From: JAKALX01 sp964508715
GTDB taxonomy: Bacteria > Chloroflexota > Dehalococcoidia > Tepidiformales > Tepidiformaceae
Length of the DNA stretch: 29,813 bases
Reading direction: 5' to 3'
Assembly: GCA_964508715.1 (NCBI GenBank)
Contig: CAZDUX010000029.1
Coordinates: 1-29,813 of the forward strand
Both the position numbers and the translations under genes were made by a program. Shown here piece by piece: positions 16,223 to 24,214 of this stretch (position 1 is the stretch's first letter; each line of letters begins with the position of its first letter). A model generated the notes under the pieces. It ran no database searches, was not told the origin of the DNA, and saw only the letters and a program-made list of their open reading frames with translations.

Positions 16223-16251
16223 TTGGCATACGCTCTTTCACCTGGTATCAT
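16223..16251 (+). promoter_or_regulatory. Sigma-70-type promoter of the LLM oxidoreductase gene
   Basis: TTGGCA (16223-16228) and TATCAT (16246-16251) with a 17-base spacer, the best -35/-10 pair seen in the window. Transcription would start near 16258, leaving a leader of about 55 bases before the ATG at 16314. Confidence 0.7.
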
Positions 16252-16313
16252 GAAGGTAAGTCGGCAACGAAAAAGAAGTTACCTCTCTCGTAGCCGCACA
16301 GGGAGACCCAACC

Positions 16314-17375
16314 ATGGAAATCGGAATCACTACCTTCGCCGAGACCACACCCGACCCTTCTACCGGTGAGGTCATTAGCGCCGAACAACGGCTCACCGAC
16401 CTCATGGAAGAGATCGAACTCGCCGACCGCGTCGGACTTGATGCCTATGGCGTGGGCGAACACCATCGTCCCGATTTCGCCGTCTCCGCTCCAGCTATCG
16501 TCCTCGCCGCTGCTGCCGTCCGCACGAAGCGCATCCGTCTCGGCAGCGCCGTGAGCGTCCTCAGCTCCAATGACCCGGTTCGTGTGTTCCAGGACTTCGC
16601 GACTGTCGACCTGCTCTCGCACGGCCGCGCCGAACTCGTGGCCGGCCGCGGCTCGTTCATCGAGTCGTTCCCGCTCTTTGGCTACAGCCTCGATGACTAC
16701 GACGCCCTTTTCGCCGAGAAGCTGGGTCTCCTCCTTGCGATTCGCGATAACGAGAAGGTCACGTGGTCGGGCAAGCACCGCGCGCCGATCGAGAACCGCG
16801 GCGTCTATCCGCGTCCTGTTCAGAATCCGCTCCCGGTCTGGATCGCCGTCGGCGGCAGCCCTAACTCGTTCGCTCGCGCAGGCCGTCTCGGCCTTCCTCT
16901 TTCGGTGGCGATCCTTGGTGGCCAGCCCGAACGTTTCGCCCCACTGGTCGAGCTCTACCGTGAGTCGGCCGCTGCCGCCGGCCACGACCCTGCACAACTG
17001 CCCGTGAGCCTCCATACCCACGGATTCCTCGCCGATACCGAGCGCCAGGCAATCGACCGGTTCTTCCCGTCGTACGCCTACGTAATGACGAAGCTCGGCC
17101 AGGAGCGCGGTTGGCCACCCATGACCCGCGGCCGGTTCGATGCCGCACGCTCGAAGGAAATGGTCCTCGCTGTTGGAACGCCCGAGCAGATGACCGAGAA
17201 GATCCTGCACGCCCGCGAGGCCCTGGGGATTGACCGCTACCTCGCCCACTTCAGCGTCGGAACAATGCCCCACGAGCAGGTCATGCATGCCATCGAACTT
17301 CTCGGCAACGAAGTCGCCCCCGCTGTTCGCCGGGCGACGTCCACCCCTGAACCCGCACTCGTGCCGGTGGGCTGA
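16314..17375 (+). CDS. LLM-class flavin-dependent oxidoreductase
   Basis: 353 residues, a luciferase-like TIM-barrel monooxygenase using FMN or F420. Family marks: MEIGITTFAET start, LADRVGLDAYGVGEHHRPDF (a typical GExH/EHH site), RLGSAVSVLSSNDPVRVFQDFATVDLLS, GRAELVAGRGSF, and NPLPVWIAVGGSP. Substrate cannot be told from sequence. The ATG is preceded by GGGAG at 9 bases and by a good promoter with a palindrome. It ends in a terminator at 17410. The GrdB-like selenoprotein is next on the same strand, but as a separate transcript. Confidence 0.92.
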   Translation: MEIGITTFAETTPDPSTGEVISAEQRLTDLMEEIELADRVGLDAYGVGEHHRPDFAVSAPAIVLAAAAVRTKRIRLGSAVSVLSSNDPVRVFQDFATVDLLSHGRAELVAGRGSFIESFPLFGYSLDDYDALFAEKLGLLLAIRDNEKVTWSGKHRAPIENRGVYPRPVQNPLPVWIAVGGSPNSFARAGRLGLPLSVAILGGQPERFAPLVELYRESAAAAGHDPAQLPVSLHTHGFLADTERQAIDRFFPSYAYVMTKLGQERGWPPMTRGRFDAARSKEMVLAVGTPEQMTEKILHAREALGIDRYLAHFSVGTMPHEQVMHAIELLGNEVAPAVRRATSTPEPALVPVG

Positions 17376-17409
17376 GCAACCCCCACGGCAGACTCCGCAG
17401 TCGATGCTG

Positions 17410-17444
17410 GCCCCGGGATGGGAATCCGCCGCCCCGGGGCTTTT
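17410..17444 (+). terminator. Intrinsic terminator after the LLM gene
   Basis: GCCCCGGG (17410-17417) pairs with CCCGGGGC (17433-17440), followed by TTTT. It lies 35 bases after the stop and isolates the selenoprotein gene downstream. Confidence 0.75.
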
Positions 17445-17548
17445 CGATATGGAACGGAACGCTGCGGCGACTTCCCGGTACGATGTTTGATCGACATTCT
17501 CCCATCGCTTTGTACAATCGGGCTCATCTCCTCCTGGGAGGATGCGTG

Positions 17549-18472
17549 GTGTCGGACAACCAACCCCCCGAATTCATCGAAGCCGAACTCGATCTCCCCA
17601 TCCGTTACATCGACCGCTCGCGCGCCTACTACCTTGCTCTCGGCTATGACAACCCCTACCGGTGGGCCCGCAACCAGGACGTTCCCTTCGCGCCCATGGC
17701 GAAGCCCGTCGCGGAGGGCCGCATCGCCCTCATCTCCACTGCGTCGCCTTACAACCCCGATGCTGGTGAGCAGGGAGCATGGGCCCCCTATAACGCAAAT
17801 GCCAAGTTCACCCGCGTCTACACGATGCCCATCGACCCTCCGCCCGATGTGCGCATTTCCCACGTCGGTTACGACCGGAAACACACCTCGGCCGAGGACA
17901 TCAACAGCTACTTCCCTCTCGCCCGGATGAAGGACGCCGCGAAAGCCGGGCGTATCGGTACGCTCAATCCCCGCTTCTATGGTCTTCCCACCCTCCGCAG
18001 CCAACGGCTCAACACCGAGCGCGATGCTCCCGAAATCCTCTCGCTCTGCCGCGAAGATGGCATCGATGCCGCCCTCCTCGTTGCTACCTGACCCGTCTGC
18101 CACCAGACCGTGAGCCTGGTCGCTCGCTATCTCGAAGCCAACGGTATCTCAACAGTCATCCTTGGCTGCGCGAAAGACATCGTCGAAAGTGCCGGTGTCC
18201 CCCGCTTTGTCTTCAGCGACTTTCCCCTTGGCAACTCCTGCGGGAAGCCGTTCGACTCCGAATCCCAGGTAGCCATCATGTCCACGGCTCTCGATCTCCT
18301 CGATTCGGCGACAGCGCCGCGCACCACAGTCCAGACTGCGTTTCGCTGGGCCGAAGATGCATCGTGGAAGCGGGACTTCTACCGTCTCGACCTCACCCCC
18401 GAGCAGATCGAGCGGGCCCGTGCCGAGTTTGATACCCAGAAATCCATCCTTGCGAAGAAGCTGACCGGGTAG
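17549..18472 (+). CDS. GrdB-family selenoprotein B-like reductase with in-frame UGA (Sec181)
   Basis: 307 residues if TGA 18089-18091 is read as selenocysteine. The frame continues unbroken on both sides: DAALLVAT-U-PVCHQTVSLVARYL. Glycine/sarcosine/betaine reductase selenoprotein B relatives have Cys (CPVCHQT-type) or Sec at this point, giving a UxxC redox motif with Cys184. Upstream HTSAEDINSYFPLARM and GRIGTLNPRFYG, and downstream LGCAKDIVE...GVPRFVFSDFPLGN, belong to the same family, so neither half is complete alone. A SECIS-like hairpin follows the TGA. GTG 17549 has GGAGG 7 bases upstream. Substrate unknown; no other reductase-complex or sel genes are in the window. Gene callers would report two genes, 17549-18091 and 18110-18472. 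A Cys(TGC)-to-stop mutation is the alternative. Confidence 0.82.
18099..18123 (+). promoter_or_regulatory. Putative bacterial SECIS element
   Basis: Directly after TGA 18089-18091 the mRNA can fold in two ways. (a) 18099-18106 with 18116-18123: 7 of 8 pairs around a 9-base loop. (b) GACC 18106-18109 with GGTC 18118-18121 around the loop GTGAGCCT. In (b) the apical loop starts 19 bases after the UGA and opens with GU. Known bacterial SECIS rules ask for a small loop 16-37 bases downstream with a G in its first two positions. Folding was done by eye. Confidence 0.55.
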
Positions 18473-18543
18473 TCACGCCGTCCGTGCTCGCCCGTCGCCA
18501 GCAACTCCCCCAGAAGCAGCCATTCTCGTACGCTGGCGAGCAG

Positions 18544-19248
18544 ATGCTGGGCCTGCTTCGCCGATTCTTCGCCGATCCCGCTCACCAGGCGCTCGCCTGG
18601 GCGGCCCTCGGTATCGCCGGCATCGCCCTCGCCGCGGCCGGCCTCTGGCTCTACCAGACCGGCGACAATTCGGGCCAGGCTATCCGTGCGCAGGCCGTGA
18701 CCCCGACCCCGACCGTTAGTGTGACGGCCACGGCACCGGCCGCAACCAATACGTCCGCCGGCGTGTCGCCCTCACCAGGTGCGACACCTTCCCCGAGCCC
18801 ATCACCATCCGCCACCCCAACGACTCGCGCCGAAAGCCGGCACGAATCGAGTGGAGCGGATGCCGAGCCCACGCCCACCCCCACCCCGGTTCCGCCTACC
18901 CCGGCCCCCACTGAGCCGCCGGTCATCGCCGGGGGGCCCTACTGCGATACCACTTCGGCCGGCTCCCCTGCCACGGTGATGCGTATCGCCGGCAACTTCA
19001 CCGTTGGCGGCGCCGCAGGCCCCGAAGGCAAGACGGTTACCCTCCTGTTCGACGGCGTTGCCGGCCCGAGCGGCGCGACTGTCACCGGTGGCTACGGAAT
19101 CACCTACTCCATCGGTTCGAGCTCCTGTGCCAACCGTCCGGGCGCCTCCATCAGCCTTGCTTACGAAGGCCGGGTTTACCCCACCGGCGCCGCGGTACCC
19201 AACGGCAACTCCGGCGCCCTTCAACTCGCCCCCCTTACGGTCGACTGA
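18544..19248 (+). CDS. Membrane-anchored protein with Pro/Thr/Ser-rich linker
   Basis: 234 residues from ATG 18544. One transmembrane helix near the N-terminus (ALAWAALGIAGIALAAAGLWLY, ~17-37) is followed by a ~90-residue low-complexity linker rich in TPTPT and SPSPS. A C-terminal globular part of ~100 residues (from PPVIAGGPYCDT) has two Cys (YCDT, SSCANR) that may form a disulfide outside the cell. It is probably a type II anchored surface protein. The frame is open to GTG 18484, 11 bases after the selenoprotein stop, without a Shine-Dalgarno. I prefer 18544 because TACGCT ends 9 bases upstream and the membrane segment then sits at the usual place. No family recognised. Confidence 0.65.
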   Translation: MLGLLRRFFADPAHQALAWAALGIAGIALAAAGLWLYQTGDNSGQAIRAQAVTPTPTVSVTATAPAATNTSAGVSPSPGATPSPSPSPSATPTTRAESRHESSGADAEPTPTPTPVPPTPAPTEPPVIAGGPYCDTTSAGSPATVMRIAGNFTVGGAAGPEGKTVTLLFDGVAGPSGATVTGGYGITYSIGSSSCANRPGASISLAYEGRVYPTGAAVPNGNSGALQLAPLTVD

Positions 19249-19344
19249 GTCTCGCCCTTTCGCCCCCTGCCCTCTCACACGTAGGATGCAACCACCACTG
19301 CCGCCAACCCCACCAAAGGGACGGCGAGCCCCCGGGAGACACCC

Positions 19345-20385
19345 GTGCAGATCATTCCAGGCATCTACCAGCTCCTCACCCCCTTCCCCCAATTCACCAT
19401 TGAAGACGCCAAGGCACTGCGGCGAGAGCTCGAAGAGCATCCGCGAGTTACCAAAGGCCTGCCATATGTCCTCCCCTACATGCTCAAGGCCGGCGGCGAC
19501 ACTGTGCTCGTCGACTGCGGCTGGAACACCGACAGCGCTTACCAGGCCCTCGAGGAGGGCATGCGCGAGCACCAGTCGCACCCCACCGAAATCAACAAGC
19601 TCGTCATCACCCACGTCCACCCCGACCACTACGGGATGGCCGGCCGCCTCAAGCAGATCTCCAGTTGCGAAGTCGTCCTCCATGAAAAAGACGCCGAGGT
19701 CATCAAGGACCGCTACTTCCAGCCCCGCGGCCTCGCGAGCGAGATGTCCGCATTCATGAAGCTCAATGGCGTTCCCGAAGGCCAGAGCCCGGAGATGTCC
19801 CAGGGCTCCATGGGGATGCTCGACCGCGTCTCTCCTGTTCCGCCCGATACGGAAGTCCGGGGCGGCGAAACCTTCAAGGTCGGCGACTTTGACTTCGAGA
19901 TTATCTGGACGCCAGGCCATTCCCCGGGCCATATCTGCCTCTACGAGCCCAACCGCAAGATCCTCCTCACCGGCGACCACGTCCTTCCAACTATCACGCC
20001 CAATGTCTCCATCCATACCCAGACCCAGGGCAGCCCCCTCGGCGACTACATGCGCTCTCTTGAGAAGCTGATCGATCTCGATGTCGAGTGGGTGCTCCCT
20101 GCTCACGAGTTCGAGATTCGGGACCTCAAGAAGCGCCTCGTCGAGATCGAAGACCATCACCAGTACCGCCTCGATGAGATGGCCACCTGCGTCGATTCGG
20201 GAGGCTCGACCGCCTGGGAGGTCGCCGGGCGGGTGAAATGGGCGACCGGTGCCCTCGCCGATTTCGAACCCTTCATGCAGCGTGCGGCAGTCGGCGAAAC
20301 CCTTGCGCACCTCGAATACCTCTTCGAAGTCGGCCGCCTCGCCAAGATCATGCGTGGCCGCACGCTCTACTGGCTCCCCGCTTAG
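19345..20385 (+). CDS. MBL-fold metallo-hydrolase
   Basis: 346 residues. The metallo-beta-lactamase metal-site motifs are all present: THVHPDHYGMAG (His90, His92, Asp94, His95), TPGHSPGHICLY, LTGDHVLP and LPAHEF. It probably binds two Zn or Fe and hydrolyses an ester or thioester. The final ~80 residues (HHQYRLDEMATCVDSGG to EVGRLAKI) resemble the small helical/winged C-terminal domain of lactonase or glyoxalase II-like members. GTG 19345 follows GGGAG at 6 bases. The next gene is an acyl-CoA dehydrogenase, so acyl-thioester or related lipid catabolism is possible but unproven. Confidence 0.92.
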   Translation: MQIIPGIYQLLTPFPQFTIEDAKALRRELEEHPRVTKGLPYVLPYMLKAGGDTVLVDCGWNTDSAYQALEEGMREHQSHPTEINKLVITHVHPDHYGMAGRLKQISSCEVVLHEKDAEVIKDRYFQPRGLASEMSAFMKLNGVPEGQSPEMSQGSMGMLDRVSPVPPDTEVRGGETFKVGDFDFEIIWTPGHSPGHICLYEPNRKILLTGDHVLPTITPNVSIHTQTQGSPLGDYMRSLEKLIDLDVEWVLPAHEFEIRDLKKRLVEIEDHHQYRLDEMATCVDSGGSTAWEVAGRVKWATGALADFEPFMQRAAVGETLAHLEYLFEVGRLAKIMRGRTLYWLPA

Positions 20386-20479
20386 CGGTACCCACGGCGA
20401 CGCAGAGGATGCGGCGAGGCAGATACGTCCTCGCCATCCCCGCGTTGGCGCCGCCGGCACCGCGTCTCTGTGGTTCGAC

Positions 20480-20485
20480 TAAACT
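20480..20485 (+). promoter_or_regulatory. -10-like hexamer for leaderless acyl-CoA dehydrogenase mRNA
   Basis: TAAACT ends exactly 6 bases before the ATG at 20492; CCCCAT lies between and no Shine-Dalgarno is present. Transcription would start at or next to the A of ATG. Confidence 0.45.
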
Positions 20486-20491
20486 CCCCAT

Positions 20492-21691
20492 ATGGACTGG
20501 ATAGCTCGCAGCCGCGAACTCAGCGCTCGCTTTGCCGAGCGCGCTCCCGAACACGATCGCGCCGGCACGTTCCCCTTCGAGAACTTCACTGATCTCGTTG
20601 ACGCCGGATTTGCCGCCCTCACCGTCCCTCGCGCTCATGGCGGTCATGAGCTTTCGCTCACTGACTTTCTCCGTTGCCAGGAGGAGCTCGCGGCCGGCGA
20701 TGGCTCAACGGCCCTCGCCTACAATATGCACGCCATCCGCTTCGGCTCCGAGCGCGAATCCCACACCTACCCGCAGCACTGGTTCGATGAGCTCTGCCGC
20801 GGCGCCGTCGAGCACGGCTGGCTGTGCAACACCGCCGCCACCGAGGAGGGTCTCGGCAGCCCTGCCGGCGGCGGTCTCCCCGAGACCCATGCAGTGGAGG
20901 CCGATGGTGGCTGGCTGCTCAACGGCCGCAAGACGTTCACCACCATGGCTCCCCTCCTCCACTACTTCATCGTCATGGCTGCAATTCCCGCCTCCCAACC
21001 CGGCGCCAAACCTGATATCGCCAATTTCATGGTCTATCGCGACGACCCCGGGTTCCGTGTCGAAGAGACCTGGGACACGCTCGGCATGCGCTCCACCGGT
21101 AGCCACGACATCGTCTTCGAATCCATCCGGCTTCCTGCCGGCCGGCTCATGACTCGCCGCGAATGGGGAACTCCCGATCCTCGTGGCGCTGCCGGGGCGG
21201 CGTGGTTTGCGCTCGGTGTCGCTGCCACTTCCCTCGGTATCGCCCGTGCCGCGCGTGACTATGCCGTGGCCTTTGCCCGCCAACGGACTCCGAACGACAC
21301 CCGCACTATCAAGGATTTCCCAGGGGTCCGTGCGAAGATCGCCCGTGCCGACCTTCTCCTCCATCGTTCCCGCACCCTCATCCACGATGCTGCGCACCAC
21401 TGGGAGACCCGGTCAGTAATCGGCGACGGACTATCGCTGGCGGATGGGCTCGAGCCGGCACTCCGTGTCGCCGCCGCGAAGATCGATACCATGAACGCCT
21501 GCATCGAGGCCGTCGATCTCGCGATGCGTGTCGTTGGTGGTGTCAGCCTCCAGAAGAAGCGCCCGATTGAGCGCTACTACCGCGATGTCCGTGCCCCGCT
21601 CCACAATCCGCCCCTCGAGGACCGGGCACTCGAGCAGCTTGCCCGCGCCGCCCTTGACGAACCACCGGAGCCAGTTCGGGGAGTCGAGTAG
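20492..21691 (+). CDS. Acyl-CoA dehydrogenase family protein
   Basis: 399 residues, typical length for FAD-dependent acyl-CoA dehydrogenases. N-terminal helical domain: FTDLVDAGFAALTVPRAHGG (family: GF..L.VPEEYGG). Middle beta domain: CNTAATEEGLGSPAG and GGWLLNGRKTFTTMAP. C-terminal helical bundle: ALGVAATSLGIARAARDYAVAFAR, MRVVGGVSLQKKRPIERYYRDVR. The typical reaction is alpha,beta-dehydrogenation of an acyl-CoA with electrons passed to ETF, but flavin monooxygenase-like members of this fold (DszC/HsaA type) also exist. Substrate unknown. Its start looks leaderless. It lies 106 bases after the MBL gene. Confidence 0.92.
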   Translation: MDWIARSRELSARFAERAPEHDRAGTFPFENFTDLVDAGFAALTVPRAHGGHELSLTDFLRCQEELAAGDGSTALAYNMHAIRFGSERESHTYPQHWFDELCRGAVEHGWLCNTAATEEGLGSPAGGGLPETHAVEADGGWLLNGRKTFTTMAPLLHYFIVMAAIPASQPGAKPDIANFMVYRDDPGFRVEETWDTLGMRSTGSHDIVFESIRLPAGRLMTRREWGTPDPRGAAGAAWFALGVAATSLGIARAARDYAVAFARQRTPNDTRTIKDFPGVRAKIARADLLLHRSRTLIHDAAHHWETRSVIGDGLSLADGLEPALRVAAAKIDTMNACIEAVDLAMRVVGGVSLQKKRPIERYYRDVRAPLHNPPLEDRALEQLARAALDEPPEPVRGVE

Positions 21692-21860
21692 CGGGCATAC
21701 CGGGCCCAGGGCGCTCACAGCTAGACGAATCCATGGTGCCGCGAGTTCTCGGGCTGGCCATATTCAGAGATAAGCGACATAACGAGATCGATTCTCATTT
21801 GGCTCGTCAGTTACGGTGCTCCACTGGCAACTTCCCTTCCCGCCGGGTGACAATCCGCAC

Positions 21861-23753
21861 ATGGACAAAGAGCAACGCATGTTCGGCCTCTGGCCCAGCC
21901 CCATCACCGCAAAGAGCCTCGCCACCAACCTCCGCCTCAGCGAACCCTGCTGGGACACCAACGGCCGCACTCTTGGCTGGATCGAGGGGCGCTCTGACCG
22001 TGGCGTTCTCGTCGTGCAGGAAGATGGCGGCGCGATCCGGGACCTCACATCCGATATCTCCGTCCGTGCTTTCGTCGGCTACGGGGGTGGCGATTTCACT
22101 CTCTCGCATGGTGTTGCCTACTTTGTTGGACAGGCCGACCAGCGCATCTATCGCCAGGAGATCGCCGGCGGCCGTCCCCGTCCAATCACTCCCGCCTTTG
22201 GCGCTGCTTCAAGTCCTGCCGTCTCGCCCGACGGCCACTGGCTCGCCTTCGTCCATACCTACGAAGACGTCGACTGCATCGCGATCGTCGACACCGAGGG
22301 CAAGAATTGGCCTGTCCGCTTCGCCGAAGGGCGCGACTTCTACATGCAGCCGGTCTGGCACCCGCAGGGCGACCGCCTCGCGTGGATCCAATGGGACCAC
22401 CCCAACATGCCCTGGGATGGGACCGAGCTGAAGCTCGCCCTCGTCGGGTTCTCCGAGACTGGACTCCCGTTCATGGAGAAAGAGGCTGTCTTCGCCGGCA
22501 ACAGCGAGACGGCGATCTTCCAGCCTGCCTTCACCCCCCGGGGCGATCTTCTTTACATCTCCGACGAGACCGGTTGGGGCCACGTCTATCGCCGGGACCT
22601 CACCACTGGCGAAGTCCGCCAACTCACGACGGGTGAAGGCGAATTCGGCCGCCCGGCCTGGAACCATGGCCAGCGCAACATCGCCGTCACCCAATCCGAG
22701 ATCGTGGTGACGGTCCGTTCGCACCAGGGCTTTGACTCCATGGTCGCCCTGGCACCCATGGGAGAGGAACTGCCGCTCGGCCCGGGGGATTGCGAGTACA
22801 CGAGCTTGAGCGCCCCGGCCGCGTCGCCCCGGGGTGACCGGGTCGCATTCGTCGCCAGCAGCGGCACGCTCCCTCCGCGCATCGTCGTCCTCGACCTCGA
22901 GGGGCAGCTACCCGAGTTCACCGTCGTCCGCCGCAGCGCCACCGAGGAGATCCCTCGGCTGGCCCTGTCGCGCCCCGAGGCCGTGTCATGGACGTCGTTC
23001 GATGGCGAACAGGCCCATGGCCTGTACTACCCACCGGCCAGCGAGCGCTTCACCGGTTCCGGCGCCCCTCCGCTCATCGTCATGGTCCATGGCGGCCCCA
23101 CCAGCCAGGTGACTGCGACGTGGGCCGCTGCCGCGCAGTTTTTCACCACTCGTGGCTATGCAGTCCTCTATCCCAACTACCGGGGCAGCACCGGCTATGG
23201 CCGCGACTACATGCTCGAGCTTCGTGAAAGCTGGGGCATCTATGACGTCGAGGACGCAAAGTATGGTGCCCAGGCCATGGCCAGCCGCGGCCTCGCAGAT
23301 GGCTCGAAGCTCGTCATCATGGGTGGCAGCGCCGGGGGATTCACGGTCCTCCAATCACTTGTTACCAACCCGGGTGTCTACAAAGCCGGCATCTGCATGT
23401 TTGGTGTCGCCAACCACTTCACGCTGGCCAGCGATACCCACAAGTTCGAGATGCACTACCTCGATAGCATGCTCGGCCCTCTCCCCGAAGCTGCGGCCAC
23501 CTATCGCGAGCGCTCCCCTATCTTCCACGCCGCGCGGATCGTCGACCCCATCGCTGTCTACCAGGGCGACATCGACCGTGTCGTCCCGCGTGAGCAAAGC
23601 GATAGCATCGTCGCTTCCCTTCGGGCGCGCGGTGTGCCGCACGAGTACACCGTTTACGAAGGCGAAGGCCATGGCTGGCGGAAAAGCGAGACGATCGAGG
23701 CGTTCTACACTTCCGTCGATCGCTTCCTCAGGCAACACGTTCTCTATGGTTGA
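21861..23753 (+). CDS. Prolyl oligopeptidase family (S9) serine peptidase
   Basis: 630 residues. The N-terminal ~370 residues form a WD/TolB-like beta-propeller (repeats such as SPAVSPDGHWLAFVH, QPAFTPRGDLLYISDETG, SAPAASPRGDRVAFVAS). The C-terminal alpha/beta-hydrolase domain has oxyanion HGGPTSQ, YPNYRGSTGYGRDY, nucleophile Ser490 in GGSAGG, Asp572 in GDIDRVVP and His604 in GEGHGW. It resembles acylaminoacyl-peptidase/dipeptidyl-peptidase IV-like S9 enzymes. No signal peptide, so it is probably cytoplasmic and cleaves short peptides. The frame is open upstream to GTG 21816. ATG 21861 is preferred because GACAAT ends 6 bases before it and the next residues (MDKEQRMFGLWPS) suit the family start. 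Confidence 0.93.
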   Translation: MDKEQRMFGLWPSPITAKSLATNLRLSEPCWDTNGRTLGWIEGRSDRGVLVVQEDGGAIRDLTSDISVRAFVGYGGGDFTLSHGVAYFVGQADQRIYRQEIAGGRPRPITPAFGAASSPAVSPDGHWLAFVHTYEDVDCIAIVDTEGKNWPVRFAEGRDFYMQPVWHPQGDRLAWIQWDHPNMPWDGTELKLALVGFSETGLPFMEKEAVFAGNSETAIFQPAFTPRGDLLYISDETGWGHVYRRDLTTGEVRQLTTGEGEFGRPAWNHGQRNIAVTQSEIVVTVRSHQGFDSMVALAPMGEELPLGPGDCEYTSLSAPAASPRGDRVAFVASSGTLPPRIVVLDLEGQLPEFTVVRRSATEEIPRLALSRPEAVSWTSFDGEQAHGLYYPPASERFTGSGAPPLIVMVHGGPTSQVTATWAAAAQFFTTRGYAVLYPNYRGSTGYGRDYMLELRESWGIYDVEDAKYGAQAMASRGLADGSKLVIMGGSAGGFTVLQSLVTNPGVYKAGICMFGVANHFTLASDTHKFEMHYLDSMLGPLPEAAATYRERSPIFHAARIVDPIAVYQGDIDRVVPREQSDSIVASLRARGVPHEYTVYEGEGHGWRKSETIEAFYTSVDRFLRQHVLYG

Positions 23754-23875
23754 TTGCGCGAAGGACGCGAGAGCCACGCGGGCCACGGCCGGCCGTTCCC
23801 CAACGGCTGGCCGTGGCTTCATGTTCCGGTGGCTCCCCAATCGACAATCCGTGGCCGGCAATCGAAAATCCCACC

Positions 23876-24214
23876 ATGGACTGCCTGTTCTGCAAGATGG
23901 CCTCTGGTGAGATCCCTGTCGAGAAGATCGCTCAGAACGACCACGCTTTCGCTATCCGCGATATCAATCCCCGCGCACCCGTTCATGCCCTCGTCATCCC
24001 CCGCGACCATCTCCCTACCGCGAAGGATATCGAGTGGAATCACGGTGAACTCCTCGCGGGGCTTTTCGTCCTCGCCACGCAGGTCGCCCGTCTCGAGGGT
24101 GTCTACGAGCCTGGCTACCGGCTTGCGTTCAATGTTGGCGATGCTGCCGGCATGACCATCCCGCACCTTCATCTCCATCTTCTCGGCGGCCGCCAGCTCG
24201 GGCCCGAGGGGTGA
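23876..24214 (+). CDS. HIT-family nucleotide hydrolase
   Basis: 112 residues, the usual length of HinT-like proteins. It begins MDCLFCKMASGEIP (two Cys near the start, often a zinc site), then FAIRDINPRAPVHALVIPRDH. The histidine triad is HLHLHLL, His97/99/101. Family members hydrolyse nucleoside phosphoramidates or dinucleoside polyphosphates such as Ap4A. GAAAAT ends 6 bases upstream of the ATG and there is no Shine-Dalgarno. Its TGA overlaps the GTG of the next gene (GTGA), implying translational coupling with the YqeK-like phosphatase. Confidence 0.95.
   Translation: MDCLFCKMASGEIPVEKIAQNDHAFAIRDINPRAPVHALVIPRDHLPTAKDIEWNHGELLAGLFVLATQVARLEGVYEPGYRLAFNVGDAAGMTIPHLHLHLLGGRQLGPEG

Noticed and set aside
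18089..18091. In-frame TGA read as Trp (alternative genetic code)
   Set aside because: Several other genes here end in TGA (for example HIT, lipase-side and PEP-domain genes), so TGA is a normal stop; only one internal TGA is found.
17549..18472. GrdB-like gene as a pseudogene
   Set aside because: There is a single stop, no frameshift, intact sequence on both sides, and the TGA is at the one residue where Sec is expected. Still possible, so confidence is not full.
18802..20460. Long minus-strand frame (~550 codons) opposite the membrane-anchored protein and MBL hydrolase
   Set aside because: The plus-strand MBL gene has complete metal motifs and an SD; the antisense frame has no family features.
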